Shown: piece after piece, positions 35,954-43,900 of the stretch
Position numbering within the stretch: position 1 is the stretch's first letter
Layout of the letters: each line of letters opens with the position of its first letter
Source: Actinokineospora auranticolor
GTDB taxonomy: Bacteria > Actinomycetota > Actinomycetes > Mycobacteriales > Pseudonocardiaceae
Assembly: GCF_002934265.1 (NCBI RefSeq)
Contig: NZ_PTIX01000030.1
Coordinates: forward strand, 25,511 to 89,510
Reading direction: 5' to 3'
DNA: 64,000 nt
The notes under the pieces: model-generated
Seen by the model: only the letters and a program-made list of their open reading frames with translations
Told to the model about the DNA's origin: nothing
Databases searched by the model: none
Program-made: the position numbers and the translations under genes

Positions 35954-36326
35954 ATGAGAATCCGCCCCGTGGCCGCCGTCACCGCAGCCTTCGTCCTGCT
36001 CGGCGTGGTGCCCGCCGCGGCGGCGCCCGACCGGTTCGCCGACTGCCGGTCCCCGCCCGCGGGCGCCGATCCGGTTCGCGCTCCGGCAGGTCGGCCCCAC
36101 GGAGGTGGTGTCCACCAACCCGGTGGTGCCGCGCTTCACCACGGAGGACCGCACGCTCGCCCTGCCCGCGGCCACGGGCCGCGGCCGTCGGGCACCCGTG
36201 GTCGACCACCTCTCGGGACTGCCGTCGCCGTCGGGCGCGAACCACTTCAGCCAGACTGCGGAAGTCTCCGCCGCGGCTACTGACCGCCGCCATTTCCGAA
36301 GGCCTTTGTGTAACTCGTGGTTATAG
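35954..36326 (+). pseudogene. Secreted protein broken by a frameshift
   Basis: Frame 1 from ATG 35954 gives a clear signal peptide (MRIRPVAAVTAAFVLLGVVP, then AAAAPDRFADC). Around 36066 the coding signal moves to another frame, in which GPTEVVSTNPVVPRFTTEDR and VVDHLSGLPSPSGANHF keep GC-rich third positions and run to a stop at 36326. The first frame instead drifts into a low-complexity Gly/Pro/His tail. I read a single small secreted protein with a frameshift near 36066. A sequencing error is equally possible. Function unknown. Confidence 0.5.
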
Positions 36327-36478
36327 CCGCGGTGTCGACTCCGGACCACGCCGTCGGGTTTCCGCTGCTATGTGGACACCGAATGGACTATTCGCGCCCG
36401 GCGGTGGCGGAAAACCATTAACACTTTCGAGTGAACCCGGCACCGCCGAATCACCCCGGAAGGGTCGTCACCTGGTCC

Positions 36479-36527
36479 AGGAGGTACGGAGGTGAACCGC
36501 GTCCGACCTCCGGTTGACCCTCCTTAG
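36479..36527 (+). other. Nested inverted repeat covering a Shine-Dalgarno and an 11-codon frame
   Basis: AGGAGGT (36479-36485) precedes GTG 36492 by six bases; the frame GTG...TAG (36492-36527) encodes only 11 residues (VNRVRPPVDPP). CGGAGGT/ACCTCCG and outer AGGAGG/CCTCCT form nested stems. It lies in the 374-bp gap upstream of the Fic-like gene (36327-36700), which otherwise shows only the palindrome listed next. It could be an RNA element, leader peptide or terminator. Confidence 0.3.
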
Positions 36528-36638
36528 GGGCCTTGGGGGACACTCACCACCCGGGTGAGCTGCGCGTTCCGCGCTCACCGGCGATTGCCACCACCCGGTG
36601 GACAGCTTAGCCGCCGAGCGGACATTCTTCGGACATTG

Positions 36639-36655
36639 ATCTTGGAAGCCAAGAT
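36639..36655 (+). promoter_or_regulatory. Palindrome upstream of the Fic-like gene
   Basis: ATCTTGG-AAG-CCAAGAT, 7-bp perfect arms around 3 bases, 46 bp before the ATG at 36701. A half-site copy (TCTTGGAAGC) lies at 36683-36692. Candidate operator. Confidence 0.5.
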
Positions 36656-36700
36656 TTTACCGTTTGTGGAAATCAAGCCGTGTCTTGGAAGCTGGCCCGC

Positions 36701-37876
36701 ATGTCAATGACGAAGCCATCCGCGGGCGGCAGATGGTCTGCCGTCCGCGACGGCGAGGGGGACCGCCTCCCGCCCCGGCTGCGCGCCGAGGGCGCGTTCA
36801 CGCCGTGGCCGCTGCCGTCGGAACTGGACCTCTCGCAACGCACCTACCGGTTGCTCGCCGACGGCCAGGAGATGCTGGGGCGCCTCGACGAGGCCGCCGC
36901 GCGGCTGGCCACGCTCTCGCCGCTGGTGCGGTCCACCCAGGTGCGGGAGGTGCAGCTCTCCGCGCAGCTGGACGGGATCAGCGCGGCGCTGCTGGAGGTG
37001 CTGGTCTCGCTGCTGCCCGGGGTCAAGCCGGGCAACAAGGTCACCCCGAAGGTCAGCCGGTACCTGCGGGCCAGCGACACCGGTTTCGCCGCCCTGCGCG
37101 CGGGCGCGGACATCGACGGCGAGCTGATGTCGGAGGTCGCCGCCGCGTTCGCCGACACCGGCACCACCGACGTCTGGCGCACCGACCACGCGTGGCTCGG
37201 CGGCACCGAGGCGTTCCTGCTGGCCAGCCCGCCCGGGGTGGAGACCAAGGTGGCCTTCGAGCAGTTCGTCACCTGGTCGGCGGCCGAGTCGGACCTGACG
37301 GTGCTGGCCAAGGTCGCGCTCGGCACCTACCTGTTGGAGGTGCTGCGCCCCTTCCGCTACGGCAACGGCCACATCGCCCGCCTCTACGTCGGCCTGGAGC
37401 TGACCCGCTCGCGCGTGCTGCGCGGCCAGGTGCTGCCCATCTCCACGTGGATCAACCGCAACCTCACCGCCTACCGCGCGCAGGTCCGCCGCGTGGCGGA
37501 CACGGGCGAGTACGAACCGTGGATCGCCTTCTTCGCCGCCGGGGTGGCCGAGGTCTGCCGGGACGAGCTGGCGCTGATCCGCACCCTGCGGCAGACCCAC
37601 CAGGACCTGGAGCCGAAGCTCAAGCGCCGCACGGGCAACATCCGCAAGGTCTTCAACGGCCTGCTGGCGACCCCGGTCACCAACCACCGCCAGATAGCCG
37701 AGATCCACGGCATCTCCAACAAGAACGCCAACGACGTCTGCGGCCGCCTCGTGGACGCGGGCGTCCTGGAAAGCCTGGGCGGCTACGGGAAGGTCTACTT
37801 CAGCCCGGTGCTGGTCCGCCAGCTGAGCCTCACCGACCCCCGCCTCGACGACCCGACCGCCCCGAACCCCATCTGA
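36701..37876 (+). CDS. Fic-like protein with degenerate catalytic motif
   Basis: 391 residues (ATG 36701; GTG 36680 is an alternative). Structure follows the Fic/DOC family: an N-terminal region with REVQLSAQLDGISAALLEVL, where canonical proteins have the (S/T)xxxE(G/N) inhibitory motif but here Glu is Asp; a Fic core with RPFRYGNGHIARLYVG; and a C-terminal winged helix (HRQIAEIHGISNKNANDVCG). The canonical HPF(D/E)GNGRxGR is changed at the catalytic His (Arg), acidic residue (Tyr) and Arg (His). AMP transfer is therefore unlikely; a regulatory role is possible. Confidence 0.8.
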   Translation: MSMTKPSAGGRWSAVRDGEGDRLPPRLRAEGAFTPWPLPSELDLSQRTYRLLADGQEMLGRLDEAAARLATLSPLVRSTQVREVQLSAQLDGISAALLEVLVSLLPGVKPGNKVTPKVSRYLRASDTGFAALRAGADIDGELMSEVAAAFADTGTTDVWRTDHAWLGGTEAFLLASPPGVETKVAFEQFVTWSAAESDLTVLAKVALGTYLLEVLRPFRYGNGHIARLYVGLELTRSRVLRGQVLPISTWINRNLTAYRAQVRRVADTGEYEPWIAFFAAGVAEVCRDELALIRTLRQTHQDLEPKLKRRTGNIRKVFNGLLATPVTNHRQIAEIHGISNKNANDVCGRLVDAGVLESLGGYGKVYFSPVLVRQLSLTDPRLDDPTAPNPI

Positions 37877-37889
37877 GCGCCGCCAGGCG

Positions 37890-38903
37890 CTAGGTGACCG
37901 GCAGCGGCACGCCGTCCGGGGTGCGCAGCAGGCGGCGGACCTCCTCGGCGCGGGCGTCGTCGGCGTCGACGAGCACGGCGAGGGCGCGGTGGAACGCGCG
38001 GCGGGCCCGGGGGAAGGCACCCGCCGACCAGTGCTGCCTGCCCAGGACCAGCAGCAGCTCGGCGTGCTCGCGGGACGGGTACTCGGCGAACGCGGCGTCG
38101 GCCTGCTCCAGGTAGTGCGTCCCCGCGTCGGGGCGGCCCGCGCCGACCATCAGCTCGCCGAGCAAGCCCAGGGTGGCGGCGACGGCCGCGCCCTGCTCGT
38201 GCCTGCGGTGCTCGGCGAGCAGCTCGAAGGCCGCGTCCAGCGCCCGGTGCCAGCGGCCCGCCGCGCGGAACAGCCCGACCAGGGCGTTGAGCGTGGCGAT
38301 GACGTGCGGTTCGTCGGCCAGGTCGTGCCACAGCTCCAGGGCGCGGACGTACTGCGACTCGGCCACGATGTCGTCGCCCTCCGCCACCGCGACCCGCGCC
38401 GACCGGTCGAGCAGCACGGCGAGCGCGGCCCGGTTGCCCCAGGCCCGCGCGGCCCGCTCCCCGGCGGCCATCAGCGCGGCCCGCCAGGCCGGGTCGTGCG
38501 CCAAGCCGGACCCGGACGTGGTGTCCCAGAGCCGCCGGACGAGCGCGCACAGGTCCGGATCGGCGTCGGTCGCGGCGAGCGCGGCGAGCAGCAGCGGCCG
38601 GTGCGCGGTGACCTCCCGCGCGGTGAGGTCACCGGTCACGAGGTGCTCGACCAGCCGCCGCCGCGCGGGACCCTCCTCGGCGGGGGCGGGGAGTTCGTCC
38701 CAGGGGGCGGTGGGCCGGTACCAGCCCGGGGTGGGGCTGGTCAGGGCGCCCGCGCGCCACAGGGTGTCCAGCGCGGCCGCGGTGTCGGCCTCGGTGCGGT
38801 CGAGCAGCACCGCCAGCAGCGGCGCGGACAACTCGACGCGCAGGTCGTCGAAGCACCGCATGACCGCCGCCACCGGCGCGGCGTCCTTCCCACTCGACGG
38901 CAC
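37890..38903 (-). CDS. TPR-repeat protein with winged-helix-like N terminus
   Basis: 337 residues from GTG 38903, with GAGGAG upstream. N terminus about 10-65 (VMRCFDDLRVELSAPLLAVL, TEADTAAALDTLWRAGAL) looks like a winged helix of the kind found C-terminal to STAND NTPases; the rest is TPR-like (RWHRALDAAFELLAEHRRHE; FAEYPSREHAELLLVLGR; RRAFHRALAVL). It resembles the C-terminal half of SARP/AfsR-type regulators without their DNA-binding and NTPase parts. Function unknown. Confidence 0.7.
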   Translation of the reverse strand: MPSSGKDAAPVAAVMRCFDDLRVELSAPLLAVLLDRTEADTAAALDTLWRAGALTSPTPGWYRPTAPWDELPAPAEEGPARRRLVEHLVTGDLTAREVTAHRPLLLAALAATDADPDLCALVRRLWDTTSGSGLAHDPAWRAALMAAGERAARAWGNRAALAVLLDRSARVAVAEGDDIVAESQYVRALELWHDLADEPHVIATLNALVGLFRAAGRWHRALDAAFELLAEHRRHEQGAAVAATLGLLGELMVGAGRPDAGTHYLEQADAAFAEYPSREHAELLLVLGRQHWSAGAFPRARRAFHRALAVLVDADDARAEEVRRLLRTPDGVPLPVT

Positions 38904-39078
38904 GTTCACTCCTCGCCTCATCCGGCCGGCACCGTCGCGCGTCCCCCTTCCCGCCGGTCGTCGGCCCCCCATGATGAGCGATCAACTTGTGGGCGCGGCA
39001 ACGCGGGACCCGCAACACCGCCCATTCGGACGCACCCGGTGTCGCATCTCCGTCACCGGTCCACCGCGCGTGACGGTG

Positions 39079-39909
39079 TTACCCGCCCGTCACCTCGGCG
39101 ACGGCCCGCTGCCTGGCCGCCTCGTCGACCTCGGGCACGGCGTACCGGTTGGCCCGGATGTGCGCGGTGAACCCGGGCTCCGGCGGCAACCCGTGCTCGC
39201 GCAGGTAGTAGGCGACGGCCCCGGGCCACACCCAGGTGCCGTCGGTGTGGAAGGTCAGCGGCACGCGCGGCTCGCGGCCCGGGTCGAAGGCGTCCTGGTC
39301 GTAGCTGCGCGCGGCGAGCACCACGGGCGCCTGCTCGAGGTAGGCGATGAGCGCGGACCGCTCCCCCGTCGCGATCGGCTCCCGGCGGGCGACCGGCCTG
39401 CCGTCGGGGTCCAGGGAGTCCCAGACCCTCGGCATCCTCGGTTCCTCCGAAGTGGACTGTTCAACCTGGACCGCTTGACCTTGGCCCGCGCGGTGGCGCC
39501 ACCACGGCGGCACGAAGTTGTCGTTGCGGGGAAAGGATTTCAGCTCGTCCTGGAACCCCACGGGGGGCGGCACGGACCGCCAGCGCGGTTCCTCGTCGAG
39601 CACGAAGGCGACCCGGACCGCGCCCGCCGGGTCGACCTCGACGCTGCCCGTCAGCCAGGTCCCGCGCCCCGGCTGGTACATGCCGGACCGCAGCAGGCCG
39701 AGCAGCCGCGGGACCTCGGGGTGCGGCCGGACGGAGTGGGTGAACCCGTCGACCCCCGTGACCACCACGTCGACCTCGACGTGCTGCCCGGCCGCGCGCA
39801 ACTCGGCGCGGACGGCCCGCCACCCGCCGGGTTCGACGGAACCGAGCAGCCGCGCCACCCGGTCGACCAGGTCATCCCGCTGCGCCGCGGTCAACGGTGG
39901 TTGGGTCAC
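39079..39909 (-). CDS. YezG-family immunity protein with extra C-terminal domain
   Basis: 276 residues. Residues about 70-145 align with its two neighbours (MYQPGRGTWLTGSVEVDPAG, LDEEPRWRSVPPPVGFQDEL, FPRNDNFVPPWW). From about 165 a second domain begins (FHTDGTWVWPGAVAYYLREH; EPGFTAHIRANRYAVPEVDE), a module I associate with actinomycete polymorphic-toxin loci. Last of three immunity genes behind the toxin. Start is GTG 39909 after GAGGGAG. Confidence 0.8.
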   Translation of the reverse strand: MTQPPLTAAQRDDLVDRVARLLGSVEPGGWRAVRAELRAAGQHVEVDVVVTGVDGFTHSVRPHPEVPRLLGLLRSGMYQPGRGTWLTGSVEVDPAGAVRVAFVLDEEPRWRSVPPPVGFQDELKSFPRNDNFVPPWWRHRAGQGQAVQVEQSTSEEPRMPRVWDSLDPDGRPVARREPIATGERSALIAYLEQAPVVLAARSYDQDAFDPGREPRVPLTFHTDGTWVWPGAVAYYLREHGLPPEPGFTAHIRANRYAVPEVDEAARQRAVAEVTGG

Positions 39910-39981
39910 CGGACTCCCTCTCCCCTCCCGGCTCGACGGGAGCCGGTGAACACTGTGGACAGTCCACTGCCCGCGGACGAC

Positions 39982-40428
39982 CTACTCGGCGCTGCCTTCG
40001 AGACCGGCGCGCAGCCAGTCGGGGGTGTGCTCGTCGGCGCGCGGGTGCCAGCGGGCCTCGGTCTCGAAGTCCTGCTTGGTCGGCTGCCGGGTGAACTTCG
40101 GCGGTTCGTCGCGGTTGTAGTTGACCTGGAACCGCATCGGAGGGTCCAGGATGAAGGAACACTCCAGCCACGTGCCCAGCCCGGGGGTGTACATGCCGTA
40201 CCGCAGGTCCTGGAACTTGTGCCAGATCGGCTCCGGCAAGGACCAGCTGTCGTCGAACGAACCGTCCAGCAGGCGCAGGCCGATGGCCAACTCGTTGTGG
40301 CGGCCCAGCATCCGCGCGTCGATGATCAACCTGCCCCACCCCTGGGGGAGGGCCTTGGCCAGTTCCCCGGCGATCTCCGCCACCAGCGCCTGCTGCTCGA
40401 CCGGCCCGAACGGCTGATTCCCGGTCAT
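39982..40428 (-). CDS. YezG-family immunity protein
   Basis: 148 residues from ATG 40428, chosen because GGAGGGA lies nine bases upstream (GTG 40446 is in frame). Typical segments: YGMYTPGLGTWLECSFILDP, YNRDEPPKFTRQPTKQDFE and the C-terminal WHPRADEHTPDWLRAGL. YezG proteins neutralise the YeeF-type nuclease toxins; I infer the same here. Second in the array. Confidence 0.85.
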   Translation of the reverse strand: MTGNQPFGPVEQQALVAEIAGELAKALPQGWGRLIIDARMLGRHNELAIGLRLLDGSFDDSWSLPEPIWHKFQDLRYGMYTPGLGTWLECSFILDPPMRFQVNYNRDEPPKFTRQPTKQDFETEARWHPRADEHTPDWLRAGLEGSAE

Positions 40429-40479
40429 GTCGGTAGTTCCCTCCACGTCTGTTCACCACTCACAGGTTCGCGCGGCAGC

Positions 40480-40965
40480 CTAGCGCTGCTCATCGCCCGC
40501 CGACTCGGCGAAGTGCTGTCGCTCCAGTTCCGCGCCCTCGTCGATGAGTTCCCGCAGCCAGGCCGGGATGTGCTCGTCCGCGCGTGGGAAGAGCTCCTGG
40601 TCACGGCTGAACGAGGTGGGGTGCAGTTCGGGCTTCCAGCCGGGGTTCTCGTCGTAGTTGACCGAGACCTCCGGCTCCTTCCCGCCGCGGTGGAACACCA
40701 CCTCGATCGAGCACCACGTGCCCCGACCCGGCTGGTACATCACCCGGCGGAGTTCCTTGACCGCCGCGGCGGCCTCGGCGGGCATGTACATCGCGCCGCC
40801 GTCGCCGCCCCAGCCGTCGACGACCTTCAGCTGGTAGTTGAAGGCGAGCGCGTTGCCCATCACCCGCACGACGACCGTCTCCGCGCCCATGGGTGCCTCC
40901 GCCGCCACCGCGCGGTGCGCGGTGGCGAGCAGCTCAGCGACCCGCGAATCGGTTCTGGGGTCCAT
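40480..40965 (-). CDS. YezG-family immunity protein (first after toxin)
   Basis: 161 residues. Shares VMYQPGRGTWCSIEVVFHRG, NYDENPGWKPEL and LFPRADEHIPAWLREL with the other two. ATG 40965 lies inside the toxin gene, 32 bp before its stop, so the two are coupled. Its position makes it the most likely direct antidote of the nuclease domain. Confidence 0.88.
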   Translation of the reverse strand: MDPRTDSRVAELLATAHRAVAAEAPMGAETVVVRVMGNALAFNYQLKVVDGWGGDGGAMYMPAEAAAAVKELRRVMYQPGRGTWCSIEVVFHRGGKEPEVSVNYDENPGWKPELHPTSFSRDQELFPRADEHIPAWLRELIDEGAELERQHFAESAGDEQR

Positions 40966-43900
40966 AGTTCGGGTCTCCTGCCTCGTTCGGGAAGTCGCGC
41001 TGGTAGGTCTCCACCGATTCGACGATCTTGTTGCCGTCGGCGTCGGTCAGCGGTTTGCCGTCCGGGCCGCACCGGTAGGTGACCTCCTGCCACCGCACCT
41101 CGACGGACGGCGGGACCCCGTCGGCACCACGGTTCATCCGCACCTGGTAGTTGCGGATGTCCTGGCCCTCGCTGCGCGAGATGGCGCCGAGGTCCTTCTC
41201 CATCTTGCGCCAACTGGCGTCGTGCACCCAGCCGTCACGGTAGTTGCCGGAGTTGGAGGCGGCCATCTGCGGGTGCATGTTGAGGTACTCGCCCAGACCG
41301 CCGAGTTCGTTGGCCACCAGGTGACCGCCCGCGTACTTGACCCGGGTCCGCTCGAGTTCCTCGGGGCTGAGACCGTGGTCGGGGTCCTGGGGTGTCGGGT
41401 GCGCGGCCTCGCCCTCCATCTGCGCCCGGCGCTGGGCGCCGCGCTCCTTGTCGTCGTCGCGGTGCTCGGGGCTCTGACCGCCGTGCTGCACGTCGCCCGT
41501 CACCGCGTCCGGCTGGCCGTGGCTGTCGGTGTGGAAGGTGAGGTTCAGGTTCTCGTTGTTGAAGTTGGGGACCCGGTACTGGACGTCCGGCAGCAGGGGG
41601 TAGCCGAGGTCCGGGTTGAAGCCGCTCCACTCGCCGTGCCCCTCGACCCGGTTGTCACGCGAGCCCGGGGTGGCCTCGACCCACCGCACGTTGCCGTCGC
41701 CGTCGGTGGTGAACGTGGTTGTCGTGCCGTTCTGGTTGTGGACCGGGTACGCCGTGTGCGGTTGGAGCGGTTCGTGGCCGCGCAGCGGCACGGGCACCGG
41801 GTTGGGGTCGGCGTCCGGCCGGAGTCGGTCGGGGTGCGCGTTGCCGTCCGGCACCGCGGGCCGATCCCGGTGCGGCGCCTCGATGGGCGGCTCGTGCGTG
41901 CGGATGGGTTGTGGCGGGTTGGTTCCCGGCACGTGGTTCGGCCGGTCCCAGTCGACGAACAGCTCGTCGTGGCGCGGATCGGTCCTCGGGATCCGCTCCG
42001 GCCGCGGGACCGGGTCGTAGCGCTCGTCGGGGCGCGGCCCGGTCTGCGGCTGGTCGCCCGCCGTGTCCCCGTCCCCGTCGCCGCGGGCTCGGGAGTCGTC
42101 GGGGTCGAGGTCGTGGTGGTCGGCGTCGGGGGTGCCGGGCGCGAACGGGTCGTCGCCCGCCCTGGTGGTGCTGCCGTCGGGGTGGTGGGTGTTCCACTCG
42201 CCGTTCGGTGGGATCCTGGGGCGGGGCCTGCCGTCCGGGCCGATCTCGTAGTCGGAGGAGAAGACCCGGCCGTCGGAGTCGGTCCAGGCGGGCCGGGTGG
42301 GCGCGGTGACGGGCGTGTTCAGGTCGTTGGACAGCCGGTTGGCGAAGTCGTTGGAGCCCGCGTCGCACCCGATGAGCCGAATGGGCCTGCCGTCGTAGTT
42401 GGGGTCCCGGCGGAGGATGTCGGCGAACTCCTCCGGGCTGTAGGTGTGCCCGCCGACCCGGGCCCGGCCGTCCGGGGTGACGTGGACGTCCACTGTGTAC
42501 CGACCATCCGGGTCCGGCCGCACCCGCTGCGGGAGGTCGCCCATCTCGGGATCGCCGCGGTGGTAGGAGGTACCGGAGGGCGTGCTCTCCGCGTGCCGCT
42601 GGTGGACGGTGTCGGGACCGGGCCTGCTGTAGTCGGCGTCGGGGCTGTGGTGACCGGGCCCGTTGTCGTGGTGGCCGGGCCCGTTGTCATGGTGGCTGGG
42701 CCCGTTGTCGTGGTGGGGCGCCGCTCCGTCGTGCGGCCCCGCGTGACTCGGCGGCCCCGCGTGACCGGGCGGCGTGCCGTGACCCGGCGCGGACCCGTGC
42801 GGCGGCGGCGCGGTGTGCGGACGACCGGCGGGGTGGGTGTCCGGGGAGGCGTACCCACCCCGGCTCACCGGCCCCGAAGGCTGACGGGGACTGGGGGTCG
42901 CGGGGTGACCACCGTGCTCAGGCGTGTGCGGCCCGCGCTGCTGGGGCAACCTCGGGTCCGAGTGCGGCTGGTTGCCCGGCAGGTCGCCGGGCCGCCTACC
43001 GGACCCGTTCGGGTCACCGGGCCGGTTCGGGTGGGAGCCGCCGGGCGACCCGTTGTGCGCGCCGGGTGTGGGGCCGCCGGGCCTACCCGACGGGGCACCG
43101 CCTGGATGCGCGGGACCGCCTGGCGAGCCCCCCGGACGGCCCGGAGAACCACCGGGCCCCGCGGAACCGCCGGGGTGCTGAGCGGAACCTCCTCCCGGCG
43201 TCGAGCCAGGATGGCGACTCGAAGGAACACCACCGCTACCTGTGGTGGGTGAACCCACAGGGCCGCCAGGACGGGCGGGCGGGTGCGAACCGCCAGGCGA
43301 CGAACCACCCGAAGTCGAACCAGGATGGCGGCCTGAGGGAACACCACCATTCCCGGCAGCAGGTGAACCCTCAGGACCACCGGGACGAGCAGGAGAGTGC
43401 GAACCGCCAGGCGACGAACCACCCGAAGTCGAACCAGGATGGCGGCCTGAGGGAACACCACCGTTTCCCGTGGCGGGTGAACCCGCCGAGCCACCGGGAC
43501 GCGAGAGGGAACCGCCGGGCGAAGAACCAGCGGAAGTCGAACCGGGACGACCTGGAGGAACGCCACCGCTCCCCTGGGGGCCACCGGAACGGCCCGGCGA
43601 GTGGGAGCCGCCGGGAGAGGAACCAGTGGGAGACGAACCGGAATAGCGCCCTGGAGGAACGCCGCCGCTGCCTGCGGCGGGTGAACCTGCGGGGCCACCG
43701 GCGCGCGAAGGGGAACCGCCGGGTGAGGAACCGCCGGGGGTCGAGCCGGGATTGCGGCTTGAGGGCGCACCGCCCACGGGAGGGCTGGTAGGGCCGCCGG
43801 GGCGGGTCGATGGGCCGGAACCTCCCGGCGAGCCGGCGGGGGCCGAGCCACTGGGGCTCGAACCGAGCGGGCGGCTCGCGGGAGCGCTGCCTGTGGCGGC

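Noticed and set aside
39955..39967. GTGGAC-A-GTCCAC palindrome between two immunity genes.
   Set aside because: Short, GTGGAC is common in this genome type, and there is no promoter-like context.
40838..43791. Val/Gly/Pro-rich plus-strand frames opposite the toxin gene.
   Set aside because: Low-complexity complements of the Gly/Ser/Pro linker and Arg/Asp-rich C terminus; no ribosome sites or motifs.
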